NCBI GenBank assembly: GCA_002914845.1
Contig: JXTC01000663.1
Span: 1 to 64,000, forward strand
Direction of reading: 5' to 3'
Length of the DNA stretch: 64,000 bases
Source: Trema orientale
Taxonomy: Eukaryota > Streptophyta > Magnoliopsida > Rosales > Cannabaceae
The position numbers and the translations under genes were made by a program. The notes beneath the pieces were generated by a model, which had not been told where the DNA came from, searched no databases, and saw only the letters and a program-made list of their open reading frames with translations. Below are positions 1 through 13,444 of this stretch, one piece after another (the stretch's first letter is position 1; the number at the start of each line of letters is the position of its first letter).

Positions 1-736
1 CATAAATAATATATACAAGCAAATAAAAATCAAATATATTTATTTATTAGCAAGTCATTGTTTACATTTTGCTCTTAGGGCAAAAACACCAACACCATTT
101 GAATGGAAAAATTGAATTGTTGAAACAAACACATATTTTAAAAGATCATTTGAATAGAAAAATTAAATTATTGAAACAAACACACATTCAAATAGATTTT
201 TCATTCTAATGGAATGAAATAATTGAAACAAACGGAGCCTATCTAGTCTAACATTGGTGGATCACTACGGTCTAGTTTCCAATGTCCTTTTATTGGAGAG
301 AGAGTTTGGCAGTTTTTGGGGAGTGTGTCTTTGTGGAATAGTCAAAGTGGAAGCTGCTAGCAAATGGCGACAGACAGATAGTCAAAGCTTTTTTCTAAGT
401 GAATCTTGCGAAGCTCTTCCATAGACACTAAAGAGAAAAAGACAAGCTTAAGACAGAATTACACAAACCCCATACTCCACCGTTAATCAAGGTGACATGT
501 CCCTCGATATTCCCTCCCAACCCCATACTTGTACTAAAAACAATTTAGGTTCATTGCCACCTTTCCACTTATCTTTTTCTTAATTTGATTACTTTTTTTT
601 TAACATGTATGTACATATAGTTCTTGATTGACTAGTAAACTTGCTCAACCCCTGAAAACTTCAGTTCACCCACGTTAGCTCTTTCAGGAGGGAAAAATAC
701 ATAAATAAATAAAAACAGATATATGTTAACCTGTGA

Positions 737-822
737 CAATATTGAGACAATGTTCTTTCCTATATTAAAATCATCAAAACAATATTGAGACAATGTGCTT
801 TCCTATATTAAAATCATCAAAA
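737..822. repeat. Perfect 43-bp tandem duplication
   Basis: Two head-to-tail copies (737-779 and 780-822) differ at only about one base (TTCTTT versus GTGCTTT context). High identity implies a recent local duplication. Confidence 0.85.
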
Positions 823-873
823 TTTGATAGTACACAAATCAAGCCATATTCGATGTTTGCTTTGTACACTATA

Positions 874-929
874 GGTAGTAATTAGGTCTTCAGCAAAAAA
901 AAAAAAAAAAGAAGGTAGTAATTAGGTCT
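874..929 (+). repeat. Short poly(A) insertion with 16-bp direct repeats
   Basis: The 16-bp phrase GGTAGTAATTAGGTCT occurs at 874-889 and again at 914-929. Between them is a 24-bp insert of TCAGC, sixteen A and GAA. The layout matches a target-site duplication around a minimal poly(A) insertion. Confidence 0.7.
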
Positions 930-3900
930 CACATACATCAAGACTACGAACGATTTTACATAATTGAAAAAAGTGAATTATAAGTAAAACACTAAAAAAA
1001 AAGGAGTTATTTAACTTCATTAAATTCCAAATGGTACTATAGCTCTTTTTTTTTAAAAAAAAAACGTCTTACGTCAGAACCAACGTGAAGAAAGCTCGAG
1101 TACAATTAATGACATGTTATTTTCTTTTCTTCCTTTTGCTTTGCTACAATTTAAGATAAATTGCCATTGGGAATTTGTATCATCTTTATCTTTCTCAGGA
1201 GAGACATTTATTTCACGGTTGTTAATTAGCTGCCATGATTGAAGTGGGATGTTCTTCTCTTTTTTTCAAGTGATAAGATTTTGGTGTGACTTATGGCATT
1301 CATGCCCCTTTGCCAATTAAGTCATTGTACACCTAACTAAGCTATCTTAAGTATGCCCATTAATGGATCATATCATATCTCAAAAAGTAAATAATAAAAA
1401 AGATGTAATAAATAAATTGTTAATTATGATATAATTTTGATGTTTTGCGGTACTCCATAAATTTCCCAAGTGTAAATTAACAATATTTTACGAAATTACC
1501 TTAGCAACTCTGGAAACTATAGTTTTAAAAAATGAGAATTATCGAATTATATACATAGCTAGCAGGTCTTTTTGAGATTAAACATGTAATAAATAATAAC
1601 TGAAAAAACTAGGGATGGAACCACGGCCAGATAAAAGGGTTACGCGGCACCACGTGCCACTCTCTTAAAAAATTACTTTAAAAGGAAAATGGACGGTGCG
1701 GCGGTGGCCTTTGATGAAGTGGAAGAACCAAGAGAAAAGTGGAGAGATATGCGTAGATCAGTGGCACGAGGTGGCAGCCAAAAAGTGATTAGGACTTTTG
1801 GATTGATAACTCTCTAAAATATTATCAAACAGTTGATGAACATGTTGGTTGTGTCACTAGTACTGTGAGTCTTTACTCTCTTCCTACGATATTTGTACAT
1901 GCACACCATAATTCATTAATTCTAAAGATCACGTGTGAACAGCTAGCATTAATCTTTCAAGGTATAAGATCAAGATATTTTCATCACTTTGAAATATCAT
2001 GGGCGGAAAAAACAAAGGTGAAATAACTTGGAAGAAAAGAAAGATTTAAAGTTTTTTATTATTATTATTTAAAGTAAATTAGGAATATTGGATTATGGTT
2101 GTGGACAGTTATGGGTTATCCTCTATTTATTTATCGTTTAATGTAAGTATATGTACATTTGTAATTTTTATTGCTTTTGTGTTACTAGGTTTGACTAACT
2201 AAAGAGCAGCTTAGCTAGCTCTCCTTTTGTTCCCCATATAGTGTGTTGTTGTGATAATGTCTTATGGATTGCTTTCCACCAAGCACAATGATAATCTTTC
2301 TCTGCCATGTTGTCTAAGAGACCACTCTATGCTCTGGATTTATTTTATTCATTATTTATTATTATTATTTTTTTTTTTTGCTGGAACACTTCTAAAAGCA
2401 TAATTTGTTCATTAAAATTTTGACGCTATTTAGTTTACTATAATTAGTCTTAAAATGCATCTTGGAAGTGTTCAGAGAAATTACCAAACTAAACAGGCAA
2501 CTAATGTTGGAAAAATGGCTTTTCAAATCCACGTTGAAATGCTTAAATTTGAGCTTGGGTGAATGAGTAATTGATGCTCAAAATGTGCTCGTTTACTCAA
2601 AAATGCCAATTTTTGTTTGGAGTTAACTTAATTCTAATTAAACCTCAATTACTAAAAACATTCATAATATTATAGAAACCGAAAATTGTTACTGTTTGGA
2701 GTTACAAAATGTGTTTCATAAGACGGTTTTATGAGAATTAATAGGATTTAATTCTTTGTTGTAATATCCGTCCGCTTGAGTCCTATGAATTGACTCATGA
2801 TGTATTAACAAAATACGAAGAGAAGTTGCATCTTTCTTTTCTTCTTTTGTTTAATTTCTCCTTTGAAAAACTTTCTAAAGTTTTAGGTCTAGTGTGATAG
2901 AATTCTAACAATAATTAGTTTACTAGAATAGTTTTGTGATGCTACGATTGTTACTATTTAACCTTTGTTTTTTAATAGATAAACACGTAATGACCTCAAG
3001 CACTATTGAGAGGAGGGGAATATAAATTTTGTTATATTGTTGGTTGTATAATATCGTTCATATTTATCCAATATTATATGTATATCTTCGCCTAGTAAGT
3101 TATTCTCCCATGATTTCATTTTCTATAAGAGTATTGTAGTAAAATAAAGTTGTAGACACTAGTTTGTGATAATATGCATGACATCAATAGACACTAATAT
3201 TGATATAAGACTATCTCTTTTGTATGCGTTGCTCGATGAGGAAATTAATAGTACATGTAAAAGTTCTAATTGTAGATTCTGGACTGACTAAATCTTTTTT
3301 CCTAGTTTTAAGCATCCTTTAGGAAAAGAGAATTTTGGGATATTTCTTTTGTGCAAGCATTATAGATTGGATTATATTGGCATCCTATAAGTATATGAAT
3401 TGGTAAGGAGTGGGACCTTCAAATCACCTTTTATGGCGAGAATTTGGACTAAACCAAAGTAATATGAGCATGAGAGAACAACATTTCAAGATAAGATCGG
3501 AGAGAAATTATTAGTGCTGATTTGGCGGAATCACCTAAATATTCCTTTATCAAGAGCATGGAAGCTGACTACTTTTGCATGCCGAGCTTCTAAAAAAAGC
3601 AAGGGGAAAAAAAAGAAAAAAGAAAGGAAATAGGCGAGTTTAGTTAGAATTTCATTTTTTTTTCAAAAGAAGGGGGAAAGAAAGAAAAAGAAAAAGAAGA
3701 GTTAATAAATAAAATAGTTATAATGGTATCTAGCTTAAGGTGCACTCAAAATAAAACCAAAATAATTGGAGGAAGAGTAACGGATTCACACTCTATAAAC
3801 AATAAACATTTGTTTCTCTTTTTGTTATTGTTTTTTTTTTTCCCTTTTTTCCCTATAAATAGAGGTCTTCTCATTAAGAAACCATAATAGACCCACCTTA

Positions 3901-5299
3901 ATCCACCTGGAATCCACTTAGGGATGTGATTAGAATACCACAAGGACAACATATGTTCTTTATTTTTTATTTTTTTATTTTTTTTTTATAACAATTCTTT
4001 ATTTTGTTATTATTGTTACATCTTTCACGAATCACGTCACAATATCAGATAATCGTTAATATTTGGTGATTTTTAATTCTTTCTATAAAAAAAAAAAAAA
4101 AAAGACACTATTGAACGATCGGTAATATAAAATATGTGAAACAGTTAAAGGTTCACGCGCCTACCAAATCCTGTTGGAAATAGACAAAAAGAAAGGATGG
4201 TGGTTAATTGTATTGCCACTGGTTTTGGTTGATAAAAGTTTATTTTATTTTATTTTATTTTTGTGAAAAGTGGGAAAAAGCGTCTATACTTCATTGATGG
4301 TTAATGGTTCTATATTACTGTAGTAAAATGATTTGTAATTTTAGTGTACTTATTTTATGCATCACAATGCAATACAGCTTACTAAGGTACGTGTATAAAA
4401 CTATTTATAAGCCTGCATGGCTGCTAATTGGCTAACAATTTGGATACTTTAGGACTTGCTTGTAGTATTTTCTTTAGCAATAGTTTGATTAGATTCTCAA
4501 GCTTTATTTCACTTTTGGAATTACAAATTTAAAAGCATTGCAAAGTAAACCTAGCTTTTTAAAATAATAATGCTGATAATAATTGGGACATTTGGGGGCC
4601 ACACATTATAGTGATAATACTTACTAATGACCAATGGACAATTTAAAAAATTCCTGTCTGAATATTCATCCGCAGCAATTCTTGCCACCAAATAATGCCA
4701 TTCATTTAGCTCAATATATAAAAACAGACAAGAAAGAAACATGTTACGAACAACAAATTGACACTGGTAAGTGCACAACAAAACCCCTAAATCTCTTTTC
4801 GGCTAATAAACATTATTATATCCATTTTGGGCCATCTAATCATGTTATTTATGTCATGGTTTAAACCAACTTGTCGCTAACAAAACATAAAGTAGCCTTG
4901 CCCTTGTACCATTTGTTAACCGAAATTGGGCATTTGATTTTGGACTAGAAAATCCGACTCGATGCTTTTTTGCTGGCAAAGACGAGAAATATTGGTTGCC
5001 TTGTGTAGGTGCTTACTCATTTTCACGTGTGCCTTTGGCATAAATTAGCAACCCTTGCTAGTAAGATAAAGAGCCTTTGATAAGCACTTTTATGTTGGGC
5101 AAAACTTCTATTACTTCAAAATGTTACACTAATTTTATTTTCCTTCTATGAATGGGGAAAAAAAAGATCATGGGGGACGATGTGAGGTTTCCGAATAATT
5201 CAGCAACAACTTGATAGCCTCAGATGAAACTCGATGTTTTAAAATTAAGTATACTACATTTGTAATAACGAGCTAAGTGAAACTCATGAACTCTTAGTT

Positions 5300-5560
5300 G
5301 AGAATTATCCTTCAGTGAAATTTTTGTGACTAATAGTGACATTTAGTCACAGTTAAAAATTTATTATGATTAAAAAAATAATATTTAGTTACAAGTTGTC
5401 CAACATGTATTTTTAGTCATAATAAATTGTATTTTTTATAAATAAAACTTTTAATCACAGCATAATGATAATTTCATTTCTTTAGTCACAAAATTTTCAC
5501 TTTTAGTCACAAATTTTATTGCGACTAAAATTAAAATTTTTTATAATGACTATATATATA
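5300..5560. repeat. Remnant with GTGACTAAA / TTTAGTCAC subterminal repeats
   Basis: At least six copies of TTTAGTCAC or its complement occur in both orientations within about 250 bp. The same motif fills the ends of the complete CACTA-type element at 44442-45404. No CACTA terminus or target duplication is visible here, so I read this as a truncated relative. The flanks beyond about 5600 carry only AT-rich sequence. Confidence 0.5.
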
Positions 5561-6742
5561 TATAATATATTATATTACTACTTTCCAGATATTTAAGAAG
5601 ACTTAGCAGTCTATCCTATAAGAAAAGTTCTTAATATTGACGTCCAATTACAATGTCTCTGAAAGTGTAATTATGGATGTAATTTCTTTTAGCATCAATC
5701 CATATAAAGAACATCACGAGCTGCTTAGTACGTGTGGCCAAAATTTCTCCTAGAGAAGCAAAAAGTATGGGGTTCAATCACCATCCTCACCCCCGTACTC
5801 CTATTAACCACTAACAGACAAATACAAACCGAAAAAAAAAAAAAAAAAAAAAAACCAATACATATAAAGAGCATTTAATGACAATTTAAAGGTTGTCCCT
5901 ATATATACTTTTCTTTCTCAAAAGCAAATAACAAACGGAACATAATTGTTTTTTTTTAAAGGGAATCAATGATTCAAACCATATGGATCTCAATATTAAT
6001 TAAAACCATAGTAATTACTATTCCAGGTTGAACATGTGACCACAAGACATAACGTATGTGGAGTTTAATGAGTTGTCTCTAATTCATAGATTTCGTGACA
6101 AAATGTTTATGTTCATAAATAATTTAAGGTACCAAATAATTATTAAGACAAAAATTCCATCACTATAAGCCAATTTTATAGTATGGTTGTTAACTATGAA
6201 TAATACCTTGTTCTATATACTTTTATAGAGAAGGACAAGCCGTTTAACAACGAGACTTAAATTTATGCGCCGTCCAGTTAAATACAAAAGCTTTATTCTT
6301 GAAAAGAGCACATGCTTATACTTTTAAATATTGGAAGGATACAATCCAATTGAGGAGGAGCCATGTGTGAATTGTGTGATGATTTCCTTAGAAGACAAGC
6401 TTAAGTGGGAAAAGTTAAAATAAATAGAAAAACCTTGGGTGGGAAAAAGAATGAGACAATTTGTTGAATTATGGCCACAAATTTGAATTTTTATTGAAAT
6501 GTACATGTTTTGCATGGAAGCACACTTTGGATTGTGTTGATCTAGTTTGGAGCATCAATTGGTGGCGGAAATGTTGTTTGAATTACAATTTTGACTTTGT
6601 TTCTTTTAGAACCGGTTGGGCCGTTAGACCTAATTTCTAATCGAATTATATAGTAACTCATTTTTTTGGGGGGGCGGCCAAAAAAACAAACAAAGGAAAT
6701 CTTTTCATTTTTATTTTTTATTTGCGTTACTGAATTTAGTAT

Positions 6743-6795
6743 ATCAAAGTTCTTATACCCAAAAAAAATAAATAAATAAATAACACATCAAAGTT
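6743..6795 (+). repeat. A-rich insertion with 9-bp direct repeats
   Basis: ATCAAAGTT flanks (6743-6751, 6787-6795) a 35-bp insert that begins CTTATACCC and continues as A-rich sequence ending in TAAATAAATAACAC. Same layout as 874-929. Confidence 0.5.
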
Positions 6796-7750
6796 GAGTA
6801 ATATAATTACCACATGCACAGCCAATAATGTTAAGGGGTTCGTACCCCAAATGGCATAAAAACATCCTTTATTTTCAATTTTTTTTATTACATTGCTATC
6901 CTGAAATAAAAAGACCAAAAATATATAATATATACCATTTATTAAACTTATGATAATTTACTCGTATTAAGTACACACCATTGCATTTGAATTAAAAACT
7001 CAAACCTTCTCCAGAAACGCCCTATCTCCACCTTTTTTTTTTTTTTAATTATTAACAAAAATTGCACATCAATGATACTTTGGAAATAATTTAGTTTTTA
7101 CAACTTGATAATTCTAGATTTTTGTACATATAGGTTTGAAAGCAATATATTTCGTAATCGTAATTTTTTGGGGTGCTTTCCTGTTTTTCTTTCCTTCTTT
7201 TTTTTCTGTTGATTTTATTTTGGTGTAGTTTATGATCGTAGTTCTCCTCTGATAACTGTGATAATTTTTTTTAGAGGGGATTTCATTGAAACATGGAAGC
7301 AAAAACCCAGGCGGTCAAAAAGATTAAAACAGCACTCAAAGTTATAATTGTATATTAATGATTTTTGTTTCTGTTTTTTTTTTTTTTTTCCTTCTTCTAA
7401 GGGACTACTCTTATTTGTTTCCCTAAAACAAAAGAGGAATGATAAGGGGTGCAAACATTTAAACATACGAATTTTTAACTTCTTAACAGAGTTGGTTTGG
7501 ATCATGGATGCCTTTATGTTACCTAGGGATCCCTAATTTTTTAATTGAGACATTAGAATGCGTTTTTCATTTTTTACCCTTCATTTTTAAAATGTCCGTT
7601 CTATTTTAATCTTCTCAGAAATATATCTTTATCATTTTTTATATTAAGGTATATCAACCGATCGATAGATCGTTATCTCATATACTCGTATAAAAAAATT
7701 GGAGACTCGAACATTTTTGAAATAAATCGACCATTTTGGTGAAGGCCCTA

Positions 7751-7753
<3 letters not shown>

Positions 7754-7791
<38 letters not shown>
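7754..7791. repeat. (TA)n microsatellite
   Basis: About 19 uninterrupted TA units. Confidence 0.95.
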
Positions 7792-7792
<1 letters not shown>

Positions 7793-8050
7793 CACCAAAA
7801 ACTAAATTCTCAAATATATATATAACTAAATAGTTAAAAGTTTTTTTAAAAGGAGATTCTAAAACTAATAAAATTCTAATTATTTCCAATGAGTATTACT
7901 AAGTAAGCTGTTTTTTCTTTTCTTTTCTTTTCTTTTTCAATTGCCATCCCTTTGACATTTCTGACGTTCCGTATCCCTTTAATTTGCTTTAGGGTACATT
8001 AAAAAACAAAAAATTTGAGGGAAGGGCACATCAAATATTTATTCAGATGG

Positions 8051-8190
8051 GAATACTACGTGTAAAAATTTTTTATTTTTTGATCATTGGGGACGATGGA
8101 ATTAAACTTAATACCTTAATATCTCTTGGAAGTGGATATAATTATCAATCAGGCTAAATTTATGACTACTAAACATGTAAAAATTTGGAC
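8051..8190 (-). mobile_element. Possible tRNA-derived SINE remnant
   Basis: Read on the minus strand there is an A-box-like TAGCCTGATTGATAA, then about 45 bp later a B-box-like AAGTTTAATTCC, and then an A-rich tail ending near 8070. A phrase related to AAATTTTTACA occurs on both sides and could be the target duplication. Both boxes deviate from consensus, so this is tentative; it could also be chance similarity in AT-rich DNA. Confidence 0.35.
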
Positions 8191-9451
8191 ATATATATAT
8201 AATCAAGCAATTTCCACGCAGTGCTTTATTGTTTTATCTTCGTATGACTTGACAATAAAGGATGTGCATGTGCACCATTAAATGATTATTGAGAACTTTT
8301 AGTGTTTATTGACTGTCACCGTAAATTACAAAACTATGGAAACTTAAGACCAAATTTAAATAATTTTCATTAGCAATTTTCCATTATTCTAAATTAATAT
8401 CTATACGTGGCGATGGTAAACAATATAACATATGAAAAATATGTGAGTTCTTTCGGCGCAAAAGTTTGGAATATTTGTTGCACGAAACTAGTAAGCAATT
8501 TTGCTTTAATTTTCCAAAGACGAAGAAAGACCTTCTTTCTTTTAATTTCGCTCCTTTTTTTTCCTGTTAATTATTTTCTATTCGTTTATTTTATTTTGAA
8601 AAATAATTCTAAAATGGAAACAGAACGGCGTGCCTGGCACGCCTACAAGCTTTAGTGCTTAAAATCTCACGCGCTTTCAATATAAGTGAAACCACGGAGG
8701 CACCCTGTTATTCAAAATGTGCGGTCGTAATAGCGAGTACAAAAACTTTACTGAGTCGCGGTATTAGGATAAACTGGATTTCAGAATCAAAAGTGAGTAG
8801 GTACCGTGCTTTCCTTTTCCGTAGGTAAGCCCGACCAACCCATCCACGCACTCTGATTTTAATTTAATTTAATTCTTTTTTTTTCTTTTCAAAATTTGTG
8901 GGATTTCATATTTTTACCATTAGTTAATGTTAATAGGAATTAATAATGTGTTAAATTACTCATCTATGTGATGGCCGTCATTAGTTTATCATATTAGAAG
9001 TGTAAATAAGGATCATAATAATATTAAAATCAATTTATGTGTCACATATGAATGGGGAATTTGGGTTTTGCTGAAATTAGAAAATTAATTTGAGTTCTAA
9101 TAATATTATTTACTTTTTTTTTTTAATCTAATCATTATTCTATTCATATTAAAATGCTAGGAATGGACGTCCAGGATTGACTTGTGGAGAGTCAGAGACT
9201 CAGAGTCGGTCCCGGCGCCGTCCAGTGCCGGCAATTTGACAAGTGGGAATTGGGAAACGACGCGCCGTAATGGTTCAGACGAAAACGACACTCTTTAGGA
9301 ACGGAGAGAGATTTGACCAAAGGCGTAAAAGACATTTAAGCTGCCGAATCATAAACCTCACGCACGACCCCACGGCCTCACCATATTCTACCTCTTTATT
9401 AATGTCATTATTATTTTTTCTACGTTGTGTAACAGGTTCGTTTGTGGAGAG

Positions 9452-9512
9452 AAGTTTCAATCATAGTGTTTTTTTTTTTTTTCCCTTCCAAATTAAGTTT
9501 CAATCATGATGT
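9452..9512 (-). repeat. Poly(A) insertion (minus strand) with direct repeats
   Basis: AAGTTTCAATCAT at 9452-9464 is repeated at 9495-9507, and the next five bases are also nearly the same. The insert on the minus strand is AATTTGGAAGGG followed by about 13 A. A third, looser copy of the flanking phrase occurs at about 9546. Confidence 0.6.
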
Positions 9513-9717
9513 CTTTCGAGAAAGGAAAAAGAAAAAAGAAAAAGAAAGTTTCAATAATGAAGAAATTTTATCTCTAATGAGATTTAATGCTTTTCTCCTC
9601 GGTGAAAAAAGGTTGTAATAGTTGTATACAATTTTAGTGAATACATATTTCGCTAAATAAAAGTTCTTACGGAATATATATGCTAAACAAGTGTTCATTG
9701 TAAACAAACATTTTTTA

Positions 9718-10396
9718 GGGCATCTCTAATCCTTTAAACTAAAATAGTGTAATTTTTATACCAAAATGGTGTAAGTTTAACTTTATCTTCAATCTATTGC
9801 ACTATTTCTAACACCAAAAAGAATATTCATTGTATGTTACTTTTTATCTATTTTTATATAATTTTTGTCTAATTCCATATTATTTATTCACTTCATCAAT
9901 TATGCCCACATACAAATTTTTTTACACGTATTGATTCAATAATATGTTTTATTATTTAACAAAATTGTAAAAGCTAATATATTAATAAATTATATTTTAT
10001 TAATGTCCTTATAACTGTTTGATAATTTTTACATTATAAATTAAGATTTCATATTATTTACATATTAATTTTACTCTATATAAAATTGACTATGAAATAC
10101 TAATAAAGATACATGACATAAAATGGAGACTTTTATTTTTTAGTAGCAACAAGTAGTTAGTTTTAGCCAAAACTACGCAATTGGAAAAAAAAAAAATAAA
10201 AACTATTTTTTCATTTGTATGTTTTTTTGCAAAATAAAAAAATAGAAAGAAAAAAACACAATTCGGCGTTTGTGAGCAGTACTAGCATGGCATTGTCACA
10301 AAAGCATTCAACGCCAAACTGGCGTTGGGTTGGAGCTTCCCTCCCTAGTACCATATCTCCTTTTCCACAACAATATGGCGTGAGTTGGAGATGGTC
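9718..10396. mobile_element. PIF/Harbinger (Tourist)-like MITE
   Basis: The left end reads GGGCATCTCTAATCC and the complement of the right end reads GACCATCTCCAACTC, an imperfect terminal inverted repeat. Each end is bordered by the trinucleotide TTA (9715-9717 and 10397-10399), the target duplication typical of PIF/Harbinger elements. The 679-bp interior is AT-rich and has no transposase, so it is non-autonomous. Inside the right arm is a short inverted motif around AACGCCAAACTGGCGTT. Confidence 0.7.
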
Positions 10397-10399
10397 TTA

Positions 10400-12929
10400 T
10401 ACCTTAATGGTAATTATTTTAGCACCTTAATAGATTTAAAATGTAATGAAAGTGCTCAGTTTCAAGGAAACTTAAGCTATCCTTGATAATTGAGCTATAA
10501 AATGGCTAATTGCGATCTTTATCCTCCATTTGATGAACAACACTATTTAAAACTAAAATGAAATTTACTAAATGCAGAACAATGAGTCTACAATAATTTA
10601 GAATAACTATCAAGATTCTTAGTGTTACTTTAAGCTTAAGTATGCACATAATAACCTTTTTTTTGGGCTAAGTATACACATGATCTTTATCTATGCTTGT
10701 CTCAACTTAACAAGGCTAACTTGTCTTTCAGTGATGTACCAAAAACTTTTTTTTGAGGGGGGGGTGGGCTGGTTGCAGTTCTGTTATAGTTCCTCAAAAT
10801 TCACAGTTTTTTCTTATAATTACATATGTAATGACAATGTGTTCATAATTTAACCCGAAACTTGGACATGAACAATTTTGTACATTTTCTCTCAAAAAAA
10901 CTACTTGTTGTGGTTATTTGTTCCTTTTCTTAGGGGATAATTTGTTCCCTTCAAATCATAGACCAAATATACCAATTTTAATTAAAAGTAGAATAATACT
11001 ATGAATATACCAATTTTATGCGTCGTAATTATGCCAAAAGTAATGTGACATAAACTTAAATCACATGTTATGTTAAAGTACATGGAATTATACCATTCAA
11101 AGTAGTGATTATTTATGTCAATATGTGTTAAAAATCATACAATGTCATTATTTATGTCAATATGTGTTAAAAATCATACAATATCATTTTGGTACATAAT
11201 TTTGGTCCAATAATTGATGGCGTTAGCATTATTGGTAATGACAGGTTTACTTTTACTTTTGCATTTTCTTGTATTGAAGAGGACAATATTAATTCCCAGC
11301 TAAATGCGATTCCCAAATCATCGATGATACAACATAAGATGTTCCTTAAATTTTTTATTTTTTTGGTAGTACTGAAAATCGTGAGAATGCATTTGATTTT
11401 TTGATTTAGATTTTATGAATTTTTATTTGTCAAAGTATCAAAAATACCTAATTTAGAAGTCTTACAAAAGATTCAATTCAAAAGACAACTAGTCGATTCT
11501 CAATGATCTCACCACCCTTTATATTCTTTTCGATTATATTCCTTGTTTCATTTGATTTGTTATCTCATTTATAACACACAGTTTAATTATTAATGGGATG
11601 CCTGCCGTAATAGTATTATGAGCATTAATGCAAGCACGACCTTTTTTAGGGTGTAAACTAATGAGTTAGAAAGGCATTAAGATTCAAAGTTCAAACAATA
11701 TGGAACATTAGGCTAAAAAGTGGGGGATATGTCGACCGTCCTCACAAAAAGAGAATTAAATCACATATTTCTTTTGGGATAGAATTTCATTGTTTATGGA
11801 TAAAATCACAAAAAGAATAGTAGAAATTTAATAGTCCCAAATAGGAATATAACCAACTTAAGCGAGCTTTTTTTCTTTTTTTTTTTTTCCTGGGGGGATG
11901 CAAGTTAAACAATTAAGCCTTCAATGCCTTCCTAATAATTTAAGTATTTAGTGAACTAGTTCACGTATTTAATCAATAGGGTGTCACACAAAATAAGGTC
12001 ACAACAGGGTGTTTCACCAAAATAGGAAGAGTACGGGCAACGGGCATGGCAAAAAGCAAAGAAAATTTGCCATTTCTTTTAATTATTATTACATTTTAAA
12101 AAAAAAAGATATACCCTGCCACTCTGGGACACTGTTCTTACCAGTTACTCTATGACAGGGCCTTTTGCAGAAAATGGCTTCAAAATCTTTTTTCCTCGAT
12201 CAATTAGAATCTTACCGTACAAAACTGTTTGCAATAAGGATAAGCTTGGAAATTAAATATTATTACATTTGGGTTGTTTTTTGTTTTTTTTGTTTTTAAT
12301 TTGATTGCAGCCAAATTACTGATAATTTCACTTGAAAATTTGAAATAAAGTAACTACTTTTCCCTTATTTATATGAAATGACAATTGGACCGGGGATTGC
12401 AAGTGTCCAATTGGACCGCCCAGAGCACACAAGTCGATTCAATACGTCCATGCAATATTACTCTTTAACAGAAAAATCATTTTATTTAATCGAAGAACGA
12501 ATATAAAACAAAAATCAAATTATAGGTTCGAATTTTGATGATGACCGTAGGTTCGAATTTTAAAAAAGAAAAAACTAAAGTGGCATCGGTAGTGTTTGGT
12601 TGGAGGTAATAAACAGAGAAATAGATTAGAATGGAATTGAATGAATAGTACTTATTTCATTGTTTGATTTTATTTTTTAATTATGAAAAAGTCATTCTTT
12701 TAGAATAATAATTAATCTATTTGATAGAATTGTATTTCCTAAAATAAATTAGTGGAAATGTTATTCCATTTCACCTCTAATTTTATTACGCCATATTTGT
12801 ACTTTTTTCATCAACAAAATTTGGAACATCAATGTCCACTGTCCATTTTCATATTTTGTATAATATTAATTTCTTACAAAATAAAAAGAATTTTTATTTA
12901 AAATAATTATAAAATTCTCAAAACACAAT
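10400..12929. other. Intergenic, no gene seen
   Basis: AT-rich sequence with no supportable gene. It includes a weak insertion-like pair (AAGTATGCACATA near 10638 and AAGTATACACATG near 10669, separated by a T-tract ending GGGCT) and, at about 12590-12780, a stretch with the phrase GTGTTTGGTTGG and TTCCATTTC that resembles a decayed MITE end. Confidence 0.5.
11108..11185. repeat. 39-bp tandem duplication
   Basis: Two head-to-tail copies starting ATTATTTATGTCAATATG at 11108 and 11147, nearly identical. Confidence 0.85.
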
Positions 12930-13171
12930 TACATGATTTCAGAAAATAACACTGATGTGTTATTTTTTGAAATCCTGAATAACACATCAAACCGTATACG
13001 GTTTGATGTGTTATTTTCAAAAATCCTGTATAACACACTGTGTTATTTTCAGAAATCCTATATAATACATTAAACACATCAAACCGTACGGTTTGATGTG
13101 TTATTTTCTGAAATCCTGTATAACACATTAAACCGTATATAGTGTAATGTGTTATTTTCTGAAATCATGTA
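12930..13171. mobile_element. 242-bp foldback element built of nested palindromes
   Basis: The outermost 22 bases (12930-12951, beginning TACATGATTTCAG) are the exact reverse complement of the last 22 (13150-13171). Inside lie a perfect 38-bp palindrome (12978-13015, centred on CCGTATACGG), a second perfect 30-bp palindrome (13073-13102, centred on CCGTACGG), a 17-bp hairpin at about 13029-13045 and an imperfect one near 13122-13156. They are joined by repeated linkers related to GTTATTTTCTGAAATCCTG. TA at both borders could be a TA target duplication as in Tc1/mariner-type MITEs, but this is not certain. No protein is encoded. Confidence 0.7.
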
Positions 13172-13444
13172 CTCCCAATCACAACCCCACGAAGAAAGAA
13201 ATCTCAATAAATTGTAAATCATCCAATGCATTCTTATGCTGTATTATTAACCAAGTAGTGCTACTTCACAGTCATATACTACATCTAAATATATAATTTT
13301 TACTATAGTTTATAATTAAAAAAAGAATAGAAATGATATATCTGTCTTTAAAATTTTTATTTTAAAAAAAAATTAATACAAAAAATACATAAATAAATAA
13401 ATGAATTAATTTTTGTACCAATTTAACATTTGTACCAATTTTGG

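Larger units (their letters stand above)
1..9714. other. Gene-poor AT-rich intergenic DNA
   Basis: No open reading frame here resembles a known protein and none has a convincing splice structure. The stretch holds homopolymer A and T tracts, decayed repeats and the short elements listed separately. Bases about 96-240 contain three diverged copies of a phrase ending TTGAAACAAAC and stop at a GGAGCC edge, which looks like the end of a MITE cut by the window start. A G-box (CACGTG near 1650) and a CG-rich patch at about 9140-9390 look promoter-like, but no gene follows either of them. Confidence 0.6.

Noticed and set aside
8407..8655. 82-codon plus-strand frame
   Set aside because: Phe/Lys-rich translation of AT-rich DNA with no homology or splice signals.
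12907..13128. Minus-strand frame with repeating CYTGFQKITHQTV peptide
   Set aside because: The peptide repeat is only the translation of the palindromic foldback linker; no other coding evidence.
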